Assembly (NCBI RefSeq): GCF_009389715.1
Contig: NC_052393.1
Span: 2,232,001 to 2,296,000 of the forward strand
Reading direction: 5' to 3'
DNA: 64,000 bases
Origin: Phoenix dactylifera
Taxonomy: Eukaryota; Streptophyta; Magnoliopsida; Arecales; Arecaceae
Shown: positions 1 through 10,991 of the stretch, one piece after another
Layout of the letters: each line of letters opens with the position of its first letter
How positions within the stretch are numbered: position 1 is the first letter of the stretch
The notes under the pieces: model-generated
What the model saw: the letters and a program-made list of their open reading frames with translations, nothing else
The model's database searches: none
Told to the model about the DNA's origin: nothing
Program-made: the position numbers and the translations under genes

Positions 1-1
1 C

Positions 2-1420
2 ATTCCCGACCTCGGCAGTGTCGACATCCAGCAGGTCCCCAGAAGCGAAAATGCCAGGGCCGACAGGTTGTCCCGCTTGGTGGGCGCAGAGGCGCACAAC
101 TTGTCGAGGGCAATCTACCTGGAGACCCTGGATGCCCCGAGCATCGGCGAGGCTGGAGCGGTGATGGCGATTGACCCGGAGCCGTCTTGGATGGACCCGC
201 TCGTCGCCTACCTCGCCGAAGGGATCCTTCCTGAAGACGAAGATTAAGCTCGGCGACTTGTCAAGAAGTCCGCCCACTACGTACTCTATGAAGGGAGGCT
301 GTATCGGACCTCGTTTACCGCCCCCCTCTTAAGGTGCCTCCGCCCCTCGGAGGCGGCCTACGTCCTCGGCGAAGTCCACGAGGGCGTCTGCGGATCCCAC
401 TCGGGGGCTAGGTCCTTGGCGCACAAGATCATGAGGCAAGGCTATTATTGGCCTACCTTGTTGGAGGACTCAAAGGATGATGTACGGAAATGCGACGCCT
501 GCCAGCGCCACGCCAACGTCCAGAGAGTCCCTTCTGTCCCCTTGGCACCAATCACCGCACCCTGGCCCTTCGCACAGTGGGGAATGGATATCCTCGGACC
601 ATTTCTCGTCGCTTCAGCCCAGCGGAAATTCTTGATTGTTGCAATCGACTACTTCACCAAGTGGGTGGAGGCGGAGCCGCTGGCCACTATCACGGAGGCG
701 CAAGTCCGGAAGTTCGTAAAGAAAAATATTATTGTCCGATTTGGGGTACCCCGGGTCCTCATCTCGGATAATGGTCGACAGTTCGACAACAAGCATTTCC
801 GTGACTTCTGCGAGGAGTTCAGGATCGAGCATCGGTTCACATCTGTGTCGCATCCCCAAACCAACGGTGAGGCCGAGGTGACAAACCGGACAATCCTCCA
901 AGGAATTAAGGCGCGAATCGGTCGGACGGGGCAAGCTTGGGTCGAAGAACTCGAGAACGTCCTTTGGGCGTATCGGACCACGCATCGGACCCCTATCGGG
1001 GAGACGCCTTTCAGCCTAACCTATGGCACGGAAGCGGTTGTCCCCGTGGAGCTCGGACTCTCCTCGCCCCGGGTGGCTGCGCACCGACCCGAGGCCAATT
1101 CGGAGCAACTCCGAGGGAACCTGGACCTCTTGGAAGAAGCGAGGGAAATGGCGCAGGTCCGGATGGCGATGTATCAGCGGAGGGTGGCCCGGTATTATAA
1201 CTCCAAGGTCCGACCAAAACTTTTCAGAATCGGAGATCTGGTGCTAAGGCGGGCCAAAGCATCTCAGCCCGCGGAAGGTGGGAAGCTGGCGCCAAATTGG
1301 GAAGGCCCGTATAGGGTTCGCTGGGTAAACCGACCTGGCTCCTACCAGTTGGAGGCACTAGATGGTCGAGAAATTCCAAGGAGCTGGAATTCCGCTAACC
1401 TGCGGGTATATTACCAGTAG
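2..1420 (+). pseudogene. Ty3/gypsy pol: RNase H tail and integrase, one in-frame stop
   Basis: One reading frame runs from base 2 to the stop at 1420 and is broken only by TAA at 245-247. The first part, with the SENARAD motif, is the C-terminal end of RNase H. The HHCC zinc-binding motif of integrase follows at about 380-510 (HEGVCGSH, then CDACQ). The catalytic core has Asp in MDILGPF, Asp in ISDNGRQFD and Glu in TNGEAEV, so all three DDE residues are present. The C-terminus has a WEGPYRV segment (GPY/F-like) and no visible chromodomain, which fits Tat rather than chromoviruses. Integrase would insert the cDNA copy into the genome. The frame is open from Met 416 on, but a protein starting there lacks part of the zinc-binding domain. 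The polyprotein start lies outside the window. Confidence 0.9.
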
Positions 1421-2488
1421 AAAGACAAAGCCGGAAAGACAGTTCAAAAAATATATAGTTCTTTTCATTTCAATAATTCCTGGTTACAATGGCGTGTTCG
1501 TGTGATTACAAAGAATTCCCAGAGGGGGATTGGGGAGTAAAGAAACTAAGGAAGAGGTGGGAACTCCGTGGAGCTGAAGATCCAGGATCTCGAACCCTCC
1601 ATCCGAAGCAGCTGCAATCCCACCGGACGTGGGTGCTTTCCACCGGAGGCGCCATCGACGCCTCACGCAAAAGACGAAGAGCCGGCGCGGACGAAGAAGT
1701 TCGCACTGCTTCTAGAGGAACGCCACATCCAAGGGATATTCCGGTCCTCCCCAGGAGAAGGGGAGGAAAGGAATACAAGGGAGAAGAGCGCGAGGAGGCG
1801 CGATCCCGGATGAAGCGTCTAGCGCTGAGCTCAATCGGGAGGTAGGACTGAAAAGAGGGGGGATGTGATCCTGGATGAAACGCCTAGAGCGGAGTTCCAC
1901 CGGAGAGAATCTCCCTGTTGATCCCAGATGAAACGACTAGTTGGCGGAAGTTGCGAGGGGCGCGCCTCCCGTTCCTCCGGCGGGGGTTTTCCAGCCACGC
2001 GTCGGAGAGGAGGTCCACGATTCATGGCAACCTGAACAGCTCCGGCTTGGCAGGCTCCACCGCACCTGCGCTTATATTTATAGCCAAACTGTGGCCCCCT
2101 GGTCGTTCCGATGTGGGTGGCTCCAATAAATGCGGGCACATCGAATCAGGAGCCGTTCCGGCTCTCGAGGTTTATCCCCCCACGATCTCCTAAGCGTCGT
2201 TCTCCTTAATTGCATTCTTCGTGCAGGACACTCCGGGCGGCGTGTATCCCGCGGCCCACATATCTCCGCACGCGTCCAGGCCGCATCCGCCTCGAAGAAC
2301 GCGCATATCGCGGCCGCTTAACTGGCACTCCTCGCAAGCAGCAACTGGCCGGTCCGATTTCCCAGGTAACGCCTCCATTAGCATTTAATGGCCTTCTGGT
2401 GTTCCCCAGGCGACGCTTCGAGAGGAGGAGAAACACGATCGCAGCTGGCCACGGAGAAACCCCGTCGAGCGGCAAGTGATAGGGGCGC
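1421..2488. other. Retrotransposon spacer between pol and the 121-bp array
   Basis: GC-rich DNA without a convincing gene. Short open frames overlap on both strands and show no family motif. At about 1803-1960 a segment with the core GATGAAACGCCTAG recurs three times in diverged form, which suggests an old short tandem repeat. The position agrees with the long non-coding region Tat elements carry downstream of pol. Confidence 0.6.
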
Positions 2489-3699
2489 GACCAACGAGCG
2501 GAATTCCCCGAGGCTCGGCCCTCGGATGCCAGGCTAACCCGATGATCATCCCGGGAGCAGACTAGCCTGAAGCCCCGACCGGTCGCCTCGGCTTGCGCCA
2601 GCCTTGGCCGACCAACGAGCGGAATTCCCCGAGGCTCGGCCCTCGGATGCCAGGCTAACCCGATGATCATCCCGGGAGCAGACTAGCCTGAAGCCCCGAC
2701 CGGTCGCCTCGGCTTGCGCCAGCCTTGGCCGACCAACGAGCGGAATTCTCCGAGGCTCGGCCCTCGGATGCCAGGCTAACCCGATGATCATCCCGGGAGC
2801 AGACTAGCCTGAAGCCCCGACCGGTCGCCTCGGCTTGCGCCAGCCTTGGCCGACCAACGAGCGGAATTCCCCGAGGCTCGGTCCTCGGATGCCAGGCTAA
2901 CCCGATGACCATCCCGGGAGCAGACTAGCCTGAAGCCCCGACCGGTCGCCTCGGCTTGCGCCAGCCTTTGCCGACCAACGAGCAGAATTCCCCGAGGCTC
3001 GGCCCTCGGATGCCAGGCTAACCCGATGATCATCCCGGGAGCAGACTAACCTGAAGCCCCGACCGGTCGCCTCGGCTTGCGCCAGCCTTGGCCGACCAAC
3101 GAGCGGAATTCCCCGAGGCTCGGCCCTCGGATGCCAGGCTAACCCGATGATCATCCCGGGAGCAGACTAGCCTGAAGCCCCGACCGGTCGCCTCGGCTTG
3201 CGCCAGCCTTGGCCGACCAACGAGCGGAATTCCCCGAGGCTTGGTCCTCGGATGCCAGGCTAACCCGATGACCATCCCGGGAGCAGACTAGCCTGAAGCC
3301 CCGACCGGTCGCCTCGGCTTGCGCTAGCCTTGGCCGACCAACGAGCGGAATTCCCCGAGGCTTGGTCCTCGGATGCCAGGCTAACCCGATGACCATCCCG
3401 GGAGCAGACTAGCCTGAAGCCCCGACCGGTCGCCTCGGCTTGCGCCAGCCTTGGCCGACCAACGAGCGAAATTTTCCGAGGCTCGGCCCTCGGATGCCAG
3501 GCTAACCCGATGACCATCCCGGGAGCAGACTAGCCTGAAGCCCCGACCGGTCGCCTCGGCTTGCGCCAGCCTTGGCCGACCAACGAGCGAAATTCTCCGA
3601 GGCTCGGTCCTCGGATGCCAGGCTAACCCGATGATCATCCTAGGAGCAGACTAGCCTGAAGCCCCGACCGGTCGCCTCGGCTTGCGCCAGCCTTGGCCG
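2489..3699. repeat. Tandem array, 121-bp unit, ten copies
   Basis: The phrase CCAACGAGCGGAATTC recurs at 2489, 2610, 2731, 2852, 2973, 3094, 3215, 3336, 3457 and 3578, exactly 121 bp apart. An eleventh unit breaks off at about 3700. Copies differ by only a few substitutions. Because 121 is not a multiple of three, the similar open frames on the minus strand restart in each unit and are not a protein gene. There are no spacers, so this is a satellite-like array inside the retrotransposon and not a CRISPR array. Confidence 0.95.
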
Positions 3700-3895
3700 A
3701 CCAATGGCCTAGCGCCGGAAGAACTTCAAGAGTCAGGAGTCGGCGAGGCGCTACCAGGAGTTAAAAAGAGGAAGGACGAAAGTGAAATGAGGAAACACTT
3801 TGTTTGCATTAACTTTCGTTGCATCAGGGTCGAGACCCATACAACGTGGCAAAACACCAACATACAAAGAAAAGAACAAAGAAAAGTACAGAGAG
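3700..3895. other. Spacer between tandem array and antisense gene
   Basis: A short stretch that would hold the 3' untranslated region of the antisense gene. No coding signal is visible. Confidence 0.4.
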
Positions 3896-6217
3896 TCAGC
3901 TTGGAGGAACCCCTGGGTCGGGAACGGCGAGCGCGTCCGCGAAGGGTAGGGAGACGGTTGGAGAATCGGCAGGCAATGGCATCGGAGGGGAGTCGAGGAG
4001 GGAGACCCCACTCAGGTCAATTCCGGGGTATTTAGCGGACACCCTTGCCAGGCCTTCATCGAAGCCTAAGACAAAGGAGTCGGACCCCGCGTCCGACATG
4101 TCACGGATGAACTCGGCGGACTGACGATAGGCCTGTACCGCCTGACGCCCGATTTCCGCGCTCTTCTCGGCCAGCGCCGCCTCCGCTCGCTCCGTAATCT
4201 GAGCTTTCGCTTCCATGACCTTCGCCACAATCCGGTCGTCCGCCTCGGAGGAGACCCTCAGCAGATCGGCCCGAGCCTCCATGTGCTTCGCCTCGGCAGC
4301 GACGCGAGCAGCCTCAGCCTCCTCCAGGCGCGAATGAAGCTCCTGGTTGCTCGCACGAGTCCCCTCAAAGGCCGACTCCAATTCGGTCAGCTTGGCTTCA
4401 AGAGATCGGGTTCGGTTGCGGGCGTTGTCGGCCGACTGCTGGGCCTTCTCCCACCTCTCCCGGAAGTCGGCAGCCTTCCGGGACTGCTTTTCGGCCCGCT
4501 CCTCCGCCTTCCTGATCTCGCTTTCGAGACCCGAGGCAACCTTGAGTTGCTCCTGAGCCTCCAACAGTTGCCTCTCGAGGGCGGCGAAGCCGAGTGCCCG
4601 CTCTTCGGCCACCTGGAGCCTCGTCTCGAGGTCCCTGGTCGTCCTCCTCGCCGCAGCCCGGCCTCCCTCCTCTACAGCTTTCAATCGGCTCTCGGCCCTC
4701 GCCAGAAGCCTCGCCTGTTCCTCGTGGCTCTCCTCCAGGCGGATCATGTATTGGGCGAGCTAAGAGGTAGGAAAAATGAGAGCGTCAGACGGGGATCAAT
4801 AGAGCCTATAAATGATGAAAGCGACCAAAAGAACACTCACCGACATGAGACAGACGCAGCTGGCAGCTCCAACTTCAGGGATACCCATCTGCCGGACCTG
4901 CCTACGGTCCCCCTCCAGCAGCACCGTCTCGACGAGGTTTCGGGCGCCGGCGAAAGTGAAGGCCGACCCCGACTTCGCCCCGGAGCCGGATGGTGGTTCT
5001 GCAGCCTTACCCTTACCCATCGCTTGGGGGAGAGTCATGCCGACCGTGCTCGGGGCGGGGGCCGCGCCAGAAATCGACAGGGTCCCGCTCGGCCGGGGCC
5101 TCGGCGCGCCCCTCCTTCCCGTATCATCCGAAGCCGACCGAGTCGAAGGCCGGGCTGGGGACCGACCGCGTCCGACCCGGCCGTCTCGGGCGCGCCCGGA
5201 TGACACCTCCAGAAAAACGGTAGTCTCATCACCGGAGGGCTGATGCGACGTCAACTGTCGGTCCGAGCCCGCGGCGTCCCCCTGATCGGTGGGCCCGGAC
5301 CCGTCTGTCGGCGTCGGAGTCGCCTGCTGGCGGGGCTTCTTCGCCGGTGGGACCCCGCTCGGAGAAGTCCGTTTCTTCCTCCGGACCGCTTCCAGTAGGG
5401 ACGCCCTACTAACAGCCATTGCCTTGTCCGACTGCATAACGTCGTCGATTTCTGCAAAAAGGACGAGATGGTTAGAAACCGAGAAACTGATGGAAAGAAG
5501 AAATGAAAGAGGAGAAAAGAGCTAAAAAGAAGAAGTGGTGGCGGGCTCACGGTCGGCGGGGACCGAGCTCAGACCGACGTTCACCAAGGCATCCTCGGAA
5601 ATAAGGCGAGCCACCGGGGGGAGCCGGCCCTCGGCAACCAACCCCCTCAAGACGGCGACGCCATCGGACTCCTCCCTCGACAACCTCGATAGGCCGATCG
5701 GGGACTTCATCGGCGTCTCCCAGGTTGTCCCGATTCCCCAAGAGGGATCTACGTCGATGAAAAAGAAACGCTCCTTCCGGCCATGAATGGAGGAAGGAGC
5801 CTCCTTGACGAGGCCGCACCCTCGCCGCGCCGCAAAGCACCACCACCCTCTGTCCCGGGGGTGGCCGTTCAGGCCGTAGCATTCCTAAAAGACGTTCAGG
5901 GTGGCGGGAACCTCGTGCATGCGGCAGAAAACCTGGAAGGCCGTCAGGGTACGCAATGAGTTCGGCACCAGTTGCGTCGGCGCCACTCTTAAACCTCGAA
6001 GCACCTGCACGACTAAGTCCGAGAGGGGAAAGCGGAACCCAGCCCGAAGGATGTCCTCATTGATGGCGACCTTCCCTGGAGAAGGATGGGACATCCTCTC
6101 CTCAGGCCCCGGAAGCGTAACGTTGCAGGCTTCGGGAAGGTGGTACCGGGCCACGAACCTATCTAGGTCTTCGGGGACCAGCTCCGACTGAATGCGGTCC
6201 GCTCTTACTTCGTCCAT
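3896..6217 (-). pseudogene. Antisense extra gene of the Tat element, three exons, one in-frame stop
   Basis: A spliced gene opposite to pol. Exon 1 is 6217-5551, exon 2 is 5451-4841 and exon 3 is 4759-3896. The introns (5452-5550, 99 bp; 4760-4840, 81 bp) have GTGAG donors and pyrimidine-rich AG acceptors, and joining them gives 714 codons in one frame. Exon 1 resembles the 'putative gypsy type transposon' domain (Pfam PF04195) known from plant genomes: an ILRAGFRFPL-like core, then an SSIHGRKERFFF segment. Exon 2 is basic and low in complexity. Exon 3 is a long Glu/Ala/Arg-rich coiled coil ending in a segment with GFDEGLARV and YPGIDLS. A TAG at 5885-5887 interrupts exon 1. A further 5' exon is possible (donor at 6345, acceptor at 6236). 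The function of such extra ORFs is unknown; the coiled coil suggests self-association. Confidence 0.82.
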
Positions 6218-6235
6218 CCTTAACGGCCAGTGAAT

Positions 6236-6345
6236 CTACGGTCAGGACGGGGTCAAGAGGGGAGAAGGGACCGGAACGATTGGGGTACACTAATACGAAA
6301 GGAGAAAGTACGGAGAGCCCTAAATTGAAGAGTGGGGCAACTCAC
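6236..6345 (-). other. Possible 5' intron of the antisense gene
   Basis: On the minus strand a GGTGAGTTG donor at 6345 and a CCGTAG acceptor ending at 6236 frame 110 bp just upstream of the first codon. If used, transcription of the antisense gene would start between here and the 3' LTR. The evidence is splice consensus only. Confidence 0.35.
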
Positions 6346-6738
6346 CGGAAGGGAAGGAAGAACGGCTCCGAGAGCGTCAAAGGAGGAGCGAACGAACAGT
6401 CCGACGGCAACGGCAGCAGCACAAGGGAGAAACTCGAGGACGCCTGTGAAGAGAAAGGCGGACGGGGGAGGGCCCCCGGTTAAATAGGCAGAAAGGCGGG
6501 TGACGCCTCGGTGACGCCAGAGGACGCCTGGCTACCGAAGGATCGTTCGCGCCCCAAAGGCGAATCGACGCCATTAAGGAAGGATGTCCGCCGAAATCCG
6601 CAGACCGCCAGATCAGCGACAACCGCCATACGCGATAAAGAAGGCGGGGAGCTCGGAGCGCGCGCGCCTTTCCGAGGGATGGCGGCAATCTCGAAGCATC
6701 ACTCCCTTCACCCGTTCCCCTCCTGGTTCCAGGCTCGG

Positions 6739-6752
6739 AAGTGGGGGGCTAC
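6739..6752 (+). promoter_or_regulatory. Polypurine tract before the 3' LTR
   Basis: A purine run, GAAGTGGGGGG, stands immediately before the TGTTACGG that opens the LTR. This is where plus-strand DNA synthesis of an LTR retrotransposon is primed. Confidence 0.75.
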
Positions 6753-6814
6753 TGTTACGGGGGAACTTAGCCACCATGCCCCACGTGACCGGCACGCGCG
6801 CCCGGAAAGACTAC

Positions 6815-7061
6815 GGCTGCCCCTTGATCCAGCAATCCGACCTCGGGTCGGATATCTTCGGCTCCGCAGCCCGACCCCGAGTCGGCTGCCCCTTGATCCA
6901 GCAATCCGACCTTGGGTCGGATTTCTTCGGCTCCGCAGCCCGACCCCGAGTCGGCTGCCCCTTGATCCAGCAATCCGACCTCGGGTCGGATATCTTCGGC
7001 TCCGCAGCCCGACCCCGAGTCGGGTGCCCCTTGATCCAGCAATCCGACCCCAAGTCGGCAA
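6815..7061. repeat. 69-bp tandem repeats in the LTR U3, about 3.6 copies
   Basis: GGCTGCCCCTTGATCC recurs at 6815, 6884 and 6953, with a variant at 7022, exactly 69 bp apart. Each unit contains two small dyads, CCGACCTCGGGTCGG and CCCGACCCCGAGTCGG, able to form hairpins or bind dimeric factors. The last unit is diverged and incomplete. Confidence 0.9.
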
Positions 7062-7303
7062 TCTCTTGACAACAACAGACTGTTCCCCTGAGGCACGCCG
7101 CGGCCCCCTGCTCCACTACTCCCTGCAACGGCCGTATCCGGCGCTGCCCCACGATCCCCTGTAACAGCCGTACAAAGCGGAGCTCCACTACGCCCTGCCA
7201 TGGCCGTACCCGGCGCTGCCCCACGACGCCATGTAACGACTATGTCAGTGGCAACCCCATCGTGCCACACGATGACCAATCCCCAAAAAAACCCCCCAGC
7301 CTG

Positions 7304-7311
7304 ATATATAT
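7304..7311 (+). promoter_or_regulatory. Putative TATA box of the LTR
   Basis: ATATATAT in otherwise GC-rich LTR sequence, about 240 bp before the LTR end. A retrotransposon promoter is expected in this position. Inferred from motif and place only. Confidence 0.45.
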
Positions 7312-7550
7312 GCGGCTGGGGGGGAAGGGGAGGGTAAGCAAGATTTTTCAGAGTATTATCTTACCTGCTACCTCTTCTTCTCCTTCGATCTCTCCTAACT
7401 TGATCGTCGGAGGGCCCCCACTACCCCGGTGGTGGTGCGAAGCTTGCTTGCAGGTCTCCCGGCGGAAGGCGGAGCGCAACCGAAGTAATTCCAAGGGAAC
7501 CCCATTCACACCGCTGTGCCAATCGTTCTCGGTTTGGACCCCCAGCAACA

Positions 7551-8384
7551 GACAAATCCCCACCACTCCTTTTTGCGGGATTTCTGTTGAAAAAAAAGGG
7601 GAAAAGCAGAGCTCCACTCTCTTCATTAGTGAATAAAGATAAAGAAGAGATCACAAGAATTGATTTTAGAAGAGGAGCAGAACAACCAAAAGGATACATG
7701 AAAATTACAGAATTAAGGGGAGGAGTTCCTGTTTCAGATTTGATAGAACTATAAGAGGAGAATTTATTAGAATAAATCCGAAGTGATGACAAACTTGTGT
7801 CACACAAAATTTAATTTATAAGGATTCGAGGTCTAAGATGTCCACAAGATCAAAATGATGTTTCAATTTTACTTTCAATCTGGTGCTACCAAGACAGCTG
7901 TCAATGATATTGTTTGGAAGATAAGATCTTATAGGCTTGAATGGATCTCTATTGAATCTCCTAGAAAGTCCTTAGAATTTTTCTCTGGTGTCTATTTGAT
8001 TTACTTAGACTTCTTGTACCCATTTCATTTCTAATGAAATAAATCGAACGGGCTTTGCCATCTTTATTCCGAAAAAATAAAACAAAAAAAGCCTCTCTTG
8101 ATGAGTACTCCAAAGAGAGAGATGTAAGAACAACTTGATGTAAGGCCTTATCTTCTCAAATATGAGAGAGTTATTAGATGATTTTTACAAATTACAAAAT
8201 AAAAAAAATCAAAGATTATAATATAAATGGTGAACAGGTGTTGGATTATAGGACGAGTTGATATGCTGAGATCAATAGGTCTGATGCGAAGGAAGAGAAA
8301 GTGAATCTGTCTCTAATTGAATTTCAATCAAGAAAATTCTCAAAGGGGATTAACATGAACTATACGCAAGGGAAATATCTTTGA
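7551..8384. mobile_element. AT-rich intergenic DNA with a LINE-like 3' end
   Basis: GC drops sharply after the LTR. At about 7990-8095 the sequence reads like the tail of a plant L1-type LINE: a TTGTACCCATTTC phrase, an AATGAAATAAA signal, a CGGGCTTTGCC block and an A-rich end. The first part (7551-7980) has no recognised gene; frames are short and interrupted. Confidence 0.4.
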
Positions 8385-8490
8385 AAGCAGAGATCAAGAT
8401 TGCAGTGGCTCAAAGAAGGAGATAAAAATATAGAATTTTTCACATGGTAGCTTCTTCTAGGAAACAGCATAATTGGATTAGCTTCTATAA
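8385..8490 (+). pseudogene. LINE reverse-transcriptase linker relic
   Basis: Translation gives QWLKEGDKN followed by FF, and after a one-base frameshift HMVASSRKQHNWI. This is the conserved segment between endonuclease and reverse transcriptase of plant L1-type LINEs (WLKEGD.N..FFH..AS.R...N.I). The flanks show no further intact domain, so this is an old fragment. It lies after the LINE tail above, so the two are separate pieces. Confidence 0.6.
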
Positions 8491-9996
8491 TTGAAACTTA
8501 TATTCTCAATTGTTACTTTTTTTTTTGTTGCTTCTTTTGCTTTCCTCAATTGTTAGAAGATGTTTTCGCTTAAGCGGAGGATAGTCTCTTATCCTTTGGC
8601 TGGAACTTGTATCCGAAGAAGCGTAGATTGATCTTTCTCAACTTGTAAATTCTCAGTATGGAGAAAGTTAAAGAAACTGTATTCTCGCTAGGCAAATCTA
8701 AATCCCTTGATATAGATGGTTTTGATCATTGCTTTCTATAAAAAATTCTGGGATAAACTTCATCTTGACCTTCCGACTCTCTTTTGAGATTTCTTCGATG
8801 AAATTTTCGGCTTAAAGTGGCTTAATTTTTCTTAACTTGCTCTAATTTTTAAGGAGGTTTAAATCGCTAGGGATGTCCTTGCAATCAGGCTAGCTAAGTT
8901 TTTATAGACGTTGGTCGACGACATCCATAGAAAAATATATGCGGACATCTGCACGTGAGATCCTTACGTGAAAACAGTAGCCAATGGCCAGAGCATCACC
9001 ATAAACCTCTTGTGAGGACGCGCGCATAACATTTGCGTCTGCAGTTCGATAATCGGCATATAAATTATATGCGGGAATACGCACGACTGGCAGTGTGAAT
9101 AATGAGTAGAGAGCCGCGCATAAAATCTCCATGCGGAAGTCCCGGTAGAAAGATAATCCCCAGAGCATTTCAGGGGAGCAGAGGAACTCGTTGTGTAGGG
9201 CGAGCAAATTGAGCAGCCGCTCCACGTCCTATCCTGATCTTCTGGCGGCCGTGCCTGCTCTCCGGCGAACTCCTCAGCCCTCGCCGCTGCCCTCATCTGA
9301 AGATTTGAAGAAGGTGGGCTATGTGAAAGGTGGTAGAGTAATCAAGCACGGCATGTGTTCGATGAAATGCGCGAGAGAAACTTGGCTTCGCAGTTCGTTG
9401 GTCTTGCGACCTGCGCAGTGCACGCTTGGATCGAAGTCCGCAACAGCAGTGGCTAGGTCGCCATTCTCTGCTCCTTCAACACTTGGATATACGAAAGAAT
9501 GCCGACACTCTAGATTTTGGCAGCTTCCCATCTCAGACATAACGTAAGGAGAAGTTCTGGTTGGGTTGAGGGGTTCAGGGAGGCGAAGTAGGATAAGTAC
9601 GTGGGTTGGCGGATTCTATACTAGCAGAGAACAGGGAGGAATGCCTGAAAGGAAGGAATAATTGATCTTACGAAAGGTATTGTTTTTTCTTAAAGCCCCC
9701 TCTCTCATCTTATTCCAATAGGTGCAGATGGAACTGACACAAGTCATTTAGTTATTCTACACAAAATCATGTAACAATATGCCATAAAGATTTTGCTGCA
9801 GGAACCCATTGCAACTGATCCAGTTCAATTTACAAACCATTTTACTATTTAATATATGCCAAGTAACATGTATTGCTATAGGCATAGTAAACTATAAGCA
9901 GAAAATCAGAGAGTAAAATAATATAACTATCATGAGCTACTAATTCAATTTACTAGCTATAGAGGATTCAATTGTGTGGAATGTATTATGAGAAGC
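8491..9996. other. Intergenic, no recognised gene
   Basis: No family motif was found. An open frame on the minus strand at 9319-9540 (73 codons, starting MSEMGSCQ) has a fairly protein-like composition and could be an exon or gene relic. Overlapping frames at 8902-9300 and 9191-9547 are not recognised. From 9690 the sequence is AT-rich and would include the 3' flank of the receptor kinase ending at 9997. Confidence 0.35.
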
Positions 9997-10924
9997 TCAT
10001 CCTCCTGCAGAAAGCTCCTGAGATATCTGTTGCATGCTTGGTCGATATTGTGGATCAGGATTTATGCATTCAACTGCCAGCGCCATTGCTGAGGTGATAT
10101 CATTCATATACTCTTTCGTAGGGGGTGGGAGACGATGGTCCAATAAATCTTGTATTAATATGTTTCCATGACTTTTTGAAGGCAGAGAAGTGATTAGTTC
10201 TCCTGGGTGCCTTCCCATCAACACCTCCACTGCTACAACTCCAAAGCTATATACATCACATCTCATGGTGACTATCCCTGTGTAAGCTAGCTCTGCAAAT
10301 AATTGAGCCAAATCATTTTGATAATCTTACATCGATCAACTAAATGAAGTAACTCTCATACTAGAACTATGTGATATATGTTCTTTCAATTATTATTTGA
10401 GCTAAAAGAAGATAACAATTTGAAAATTAACACTTTTAATGAAATTACTTACACTGCGGACAGATCAGAAACTTCAAATACAGCTAAATAAATATCTCAT
10501 CTAGGAGTACAACAATGGTAACAGAAGAAACATCCCTTTCTATATATTTCTCTGTGCTCGTGCTAAGGTAATTAACATATAAAATTTCTTAAATACTATT
10601 ATAATATTAATTTTTACTTAAATTTTCCCCCAAAAGGGAACTCTTTTAGAAAACCTTGTGGAGAAACATATCCAAACACAATTTATTTTGATGGTAAAAT
10701 AGTTAATAACATAATTTTGAGTCTGATATATAGTAATTTGAAGCCATGATTGAGAAATATGAACCATTTTTTCTATATCACGATCATCTTTTCTTTTCTT
10801 CTCCTCTTTTTGGAGAAGATTCTATTATCACTATCATCATTATATGATAAATCTAGCTCTACATAATATCAACGTCTTGCTATTTCTAAATGTTGCACAT
10901 TCGAGTACCTTCTTTTTGTGTATT

Positions 10925-10991
<67 letters not shown>

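Larger units (their letters stand above)
1..7550 (+). mobile_element. Tat-type Ty3/gypsy LTR retrotransposon, 3' portion
   Basis: The element enters from beyond the left edge with the end of RNase H and integrase on +. It continues through a non-coding spacer, a 121-bp tandem array, a gene on the opposite strand, a polypurine tract and a 3' LTR ending near 7550. An extra gene between integrase and the 3' LTR, often antisense, is a known hallmark of the Tat lineage (Grande, RIRE2, Ogre relatives). GC content is far above that of the DNA to the right of 7550, which marks the boundary. The 5' LTR, gag, protease and reverse transcriptase lie outside the window, so the target duplication cannot be tested. 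In-frame stops in both genes suggest this copy is non-autonomous. Confidence 0.88.
6753..7550 (+). mobile_element. 3' LTR of the Tat element, 798 bp
   Basis: The repeat opens with TGTTACGG after a polypurine tract and closes with CAGCAACA, giving the short inverted ends TGTT/AACA typical of LTRs. Its U3 part contains a 69-bp tandem array and short repeated GC-rich phrases (GGCGCTGCCCCACGA). A TATA-like ATATATAT lies at 7304-7311. The 5' LTR is outside the window, so the ends are inferred from motifs and the sharp drop in GC at 7551. Confidence 0.78.

Noticed and set aside
2546-3638. Series of near-identical 81-85-codon frames on the minus strand (WHPRAEPRGIPLVG)
   Set aside because: They restart every 121 bp and follow the tandem repeat. 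The period is not a multiple of three, so they are by-products of the array.
2489-3699. CRISPR-like repeated structure
   Set aside because: Units are contiguous with no unique spacers, and the host is a plant.
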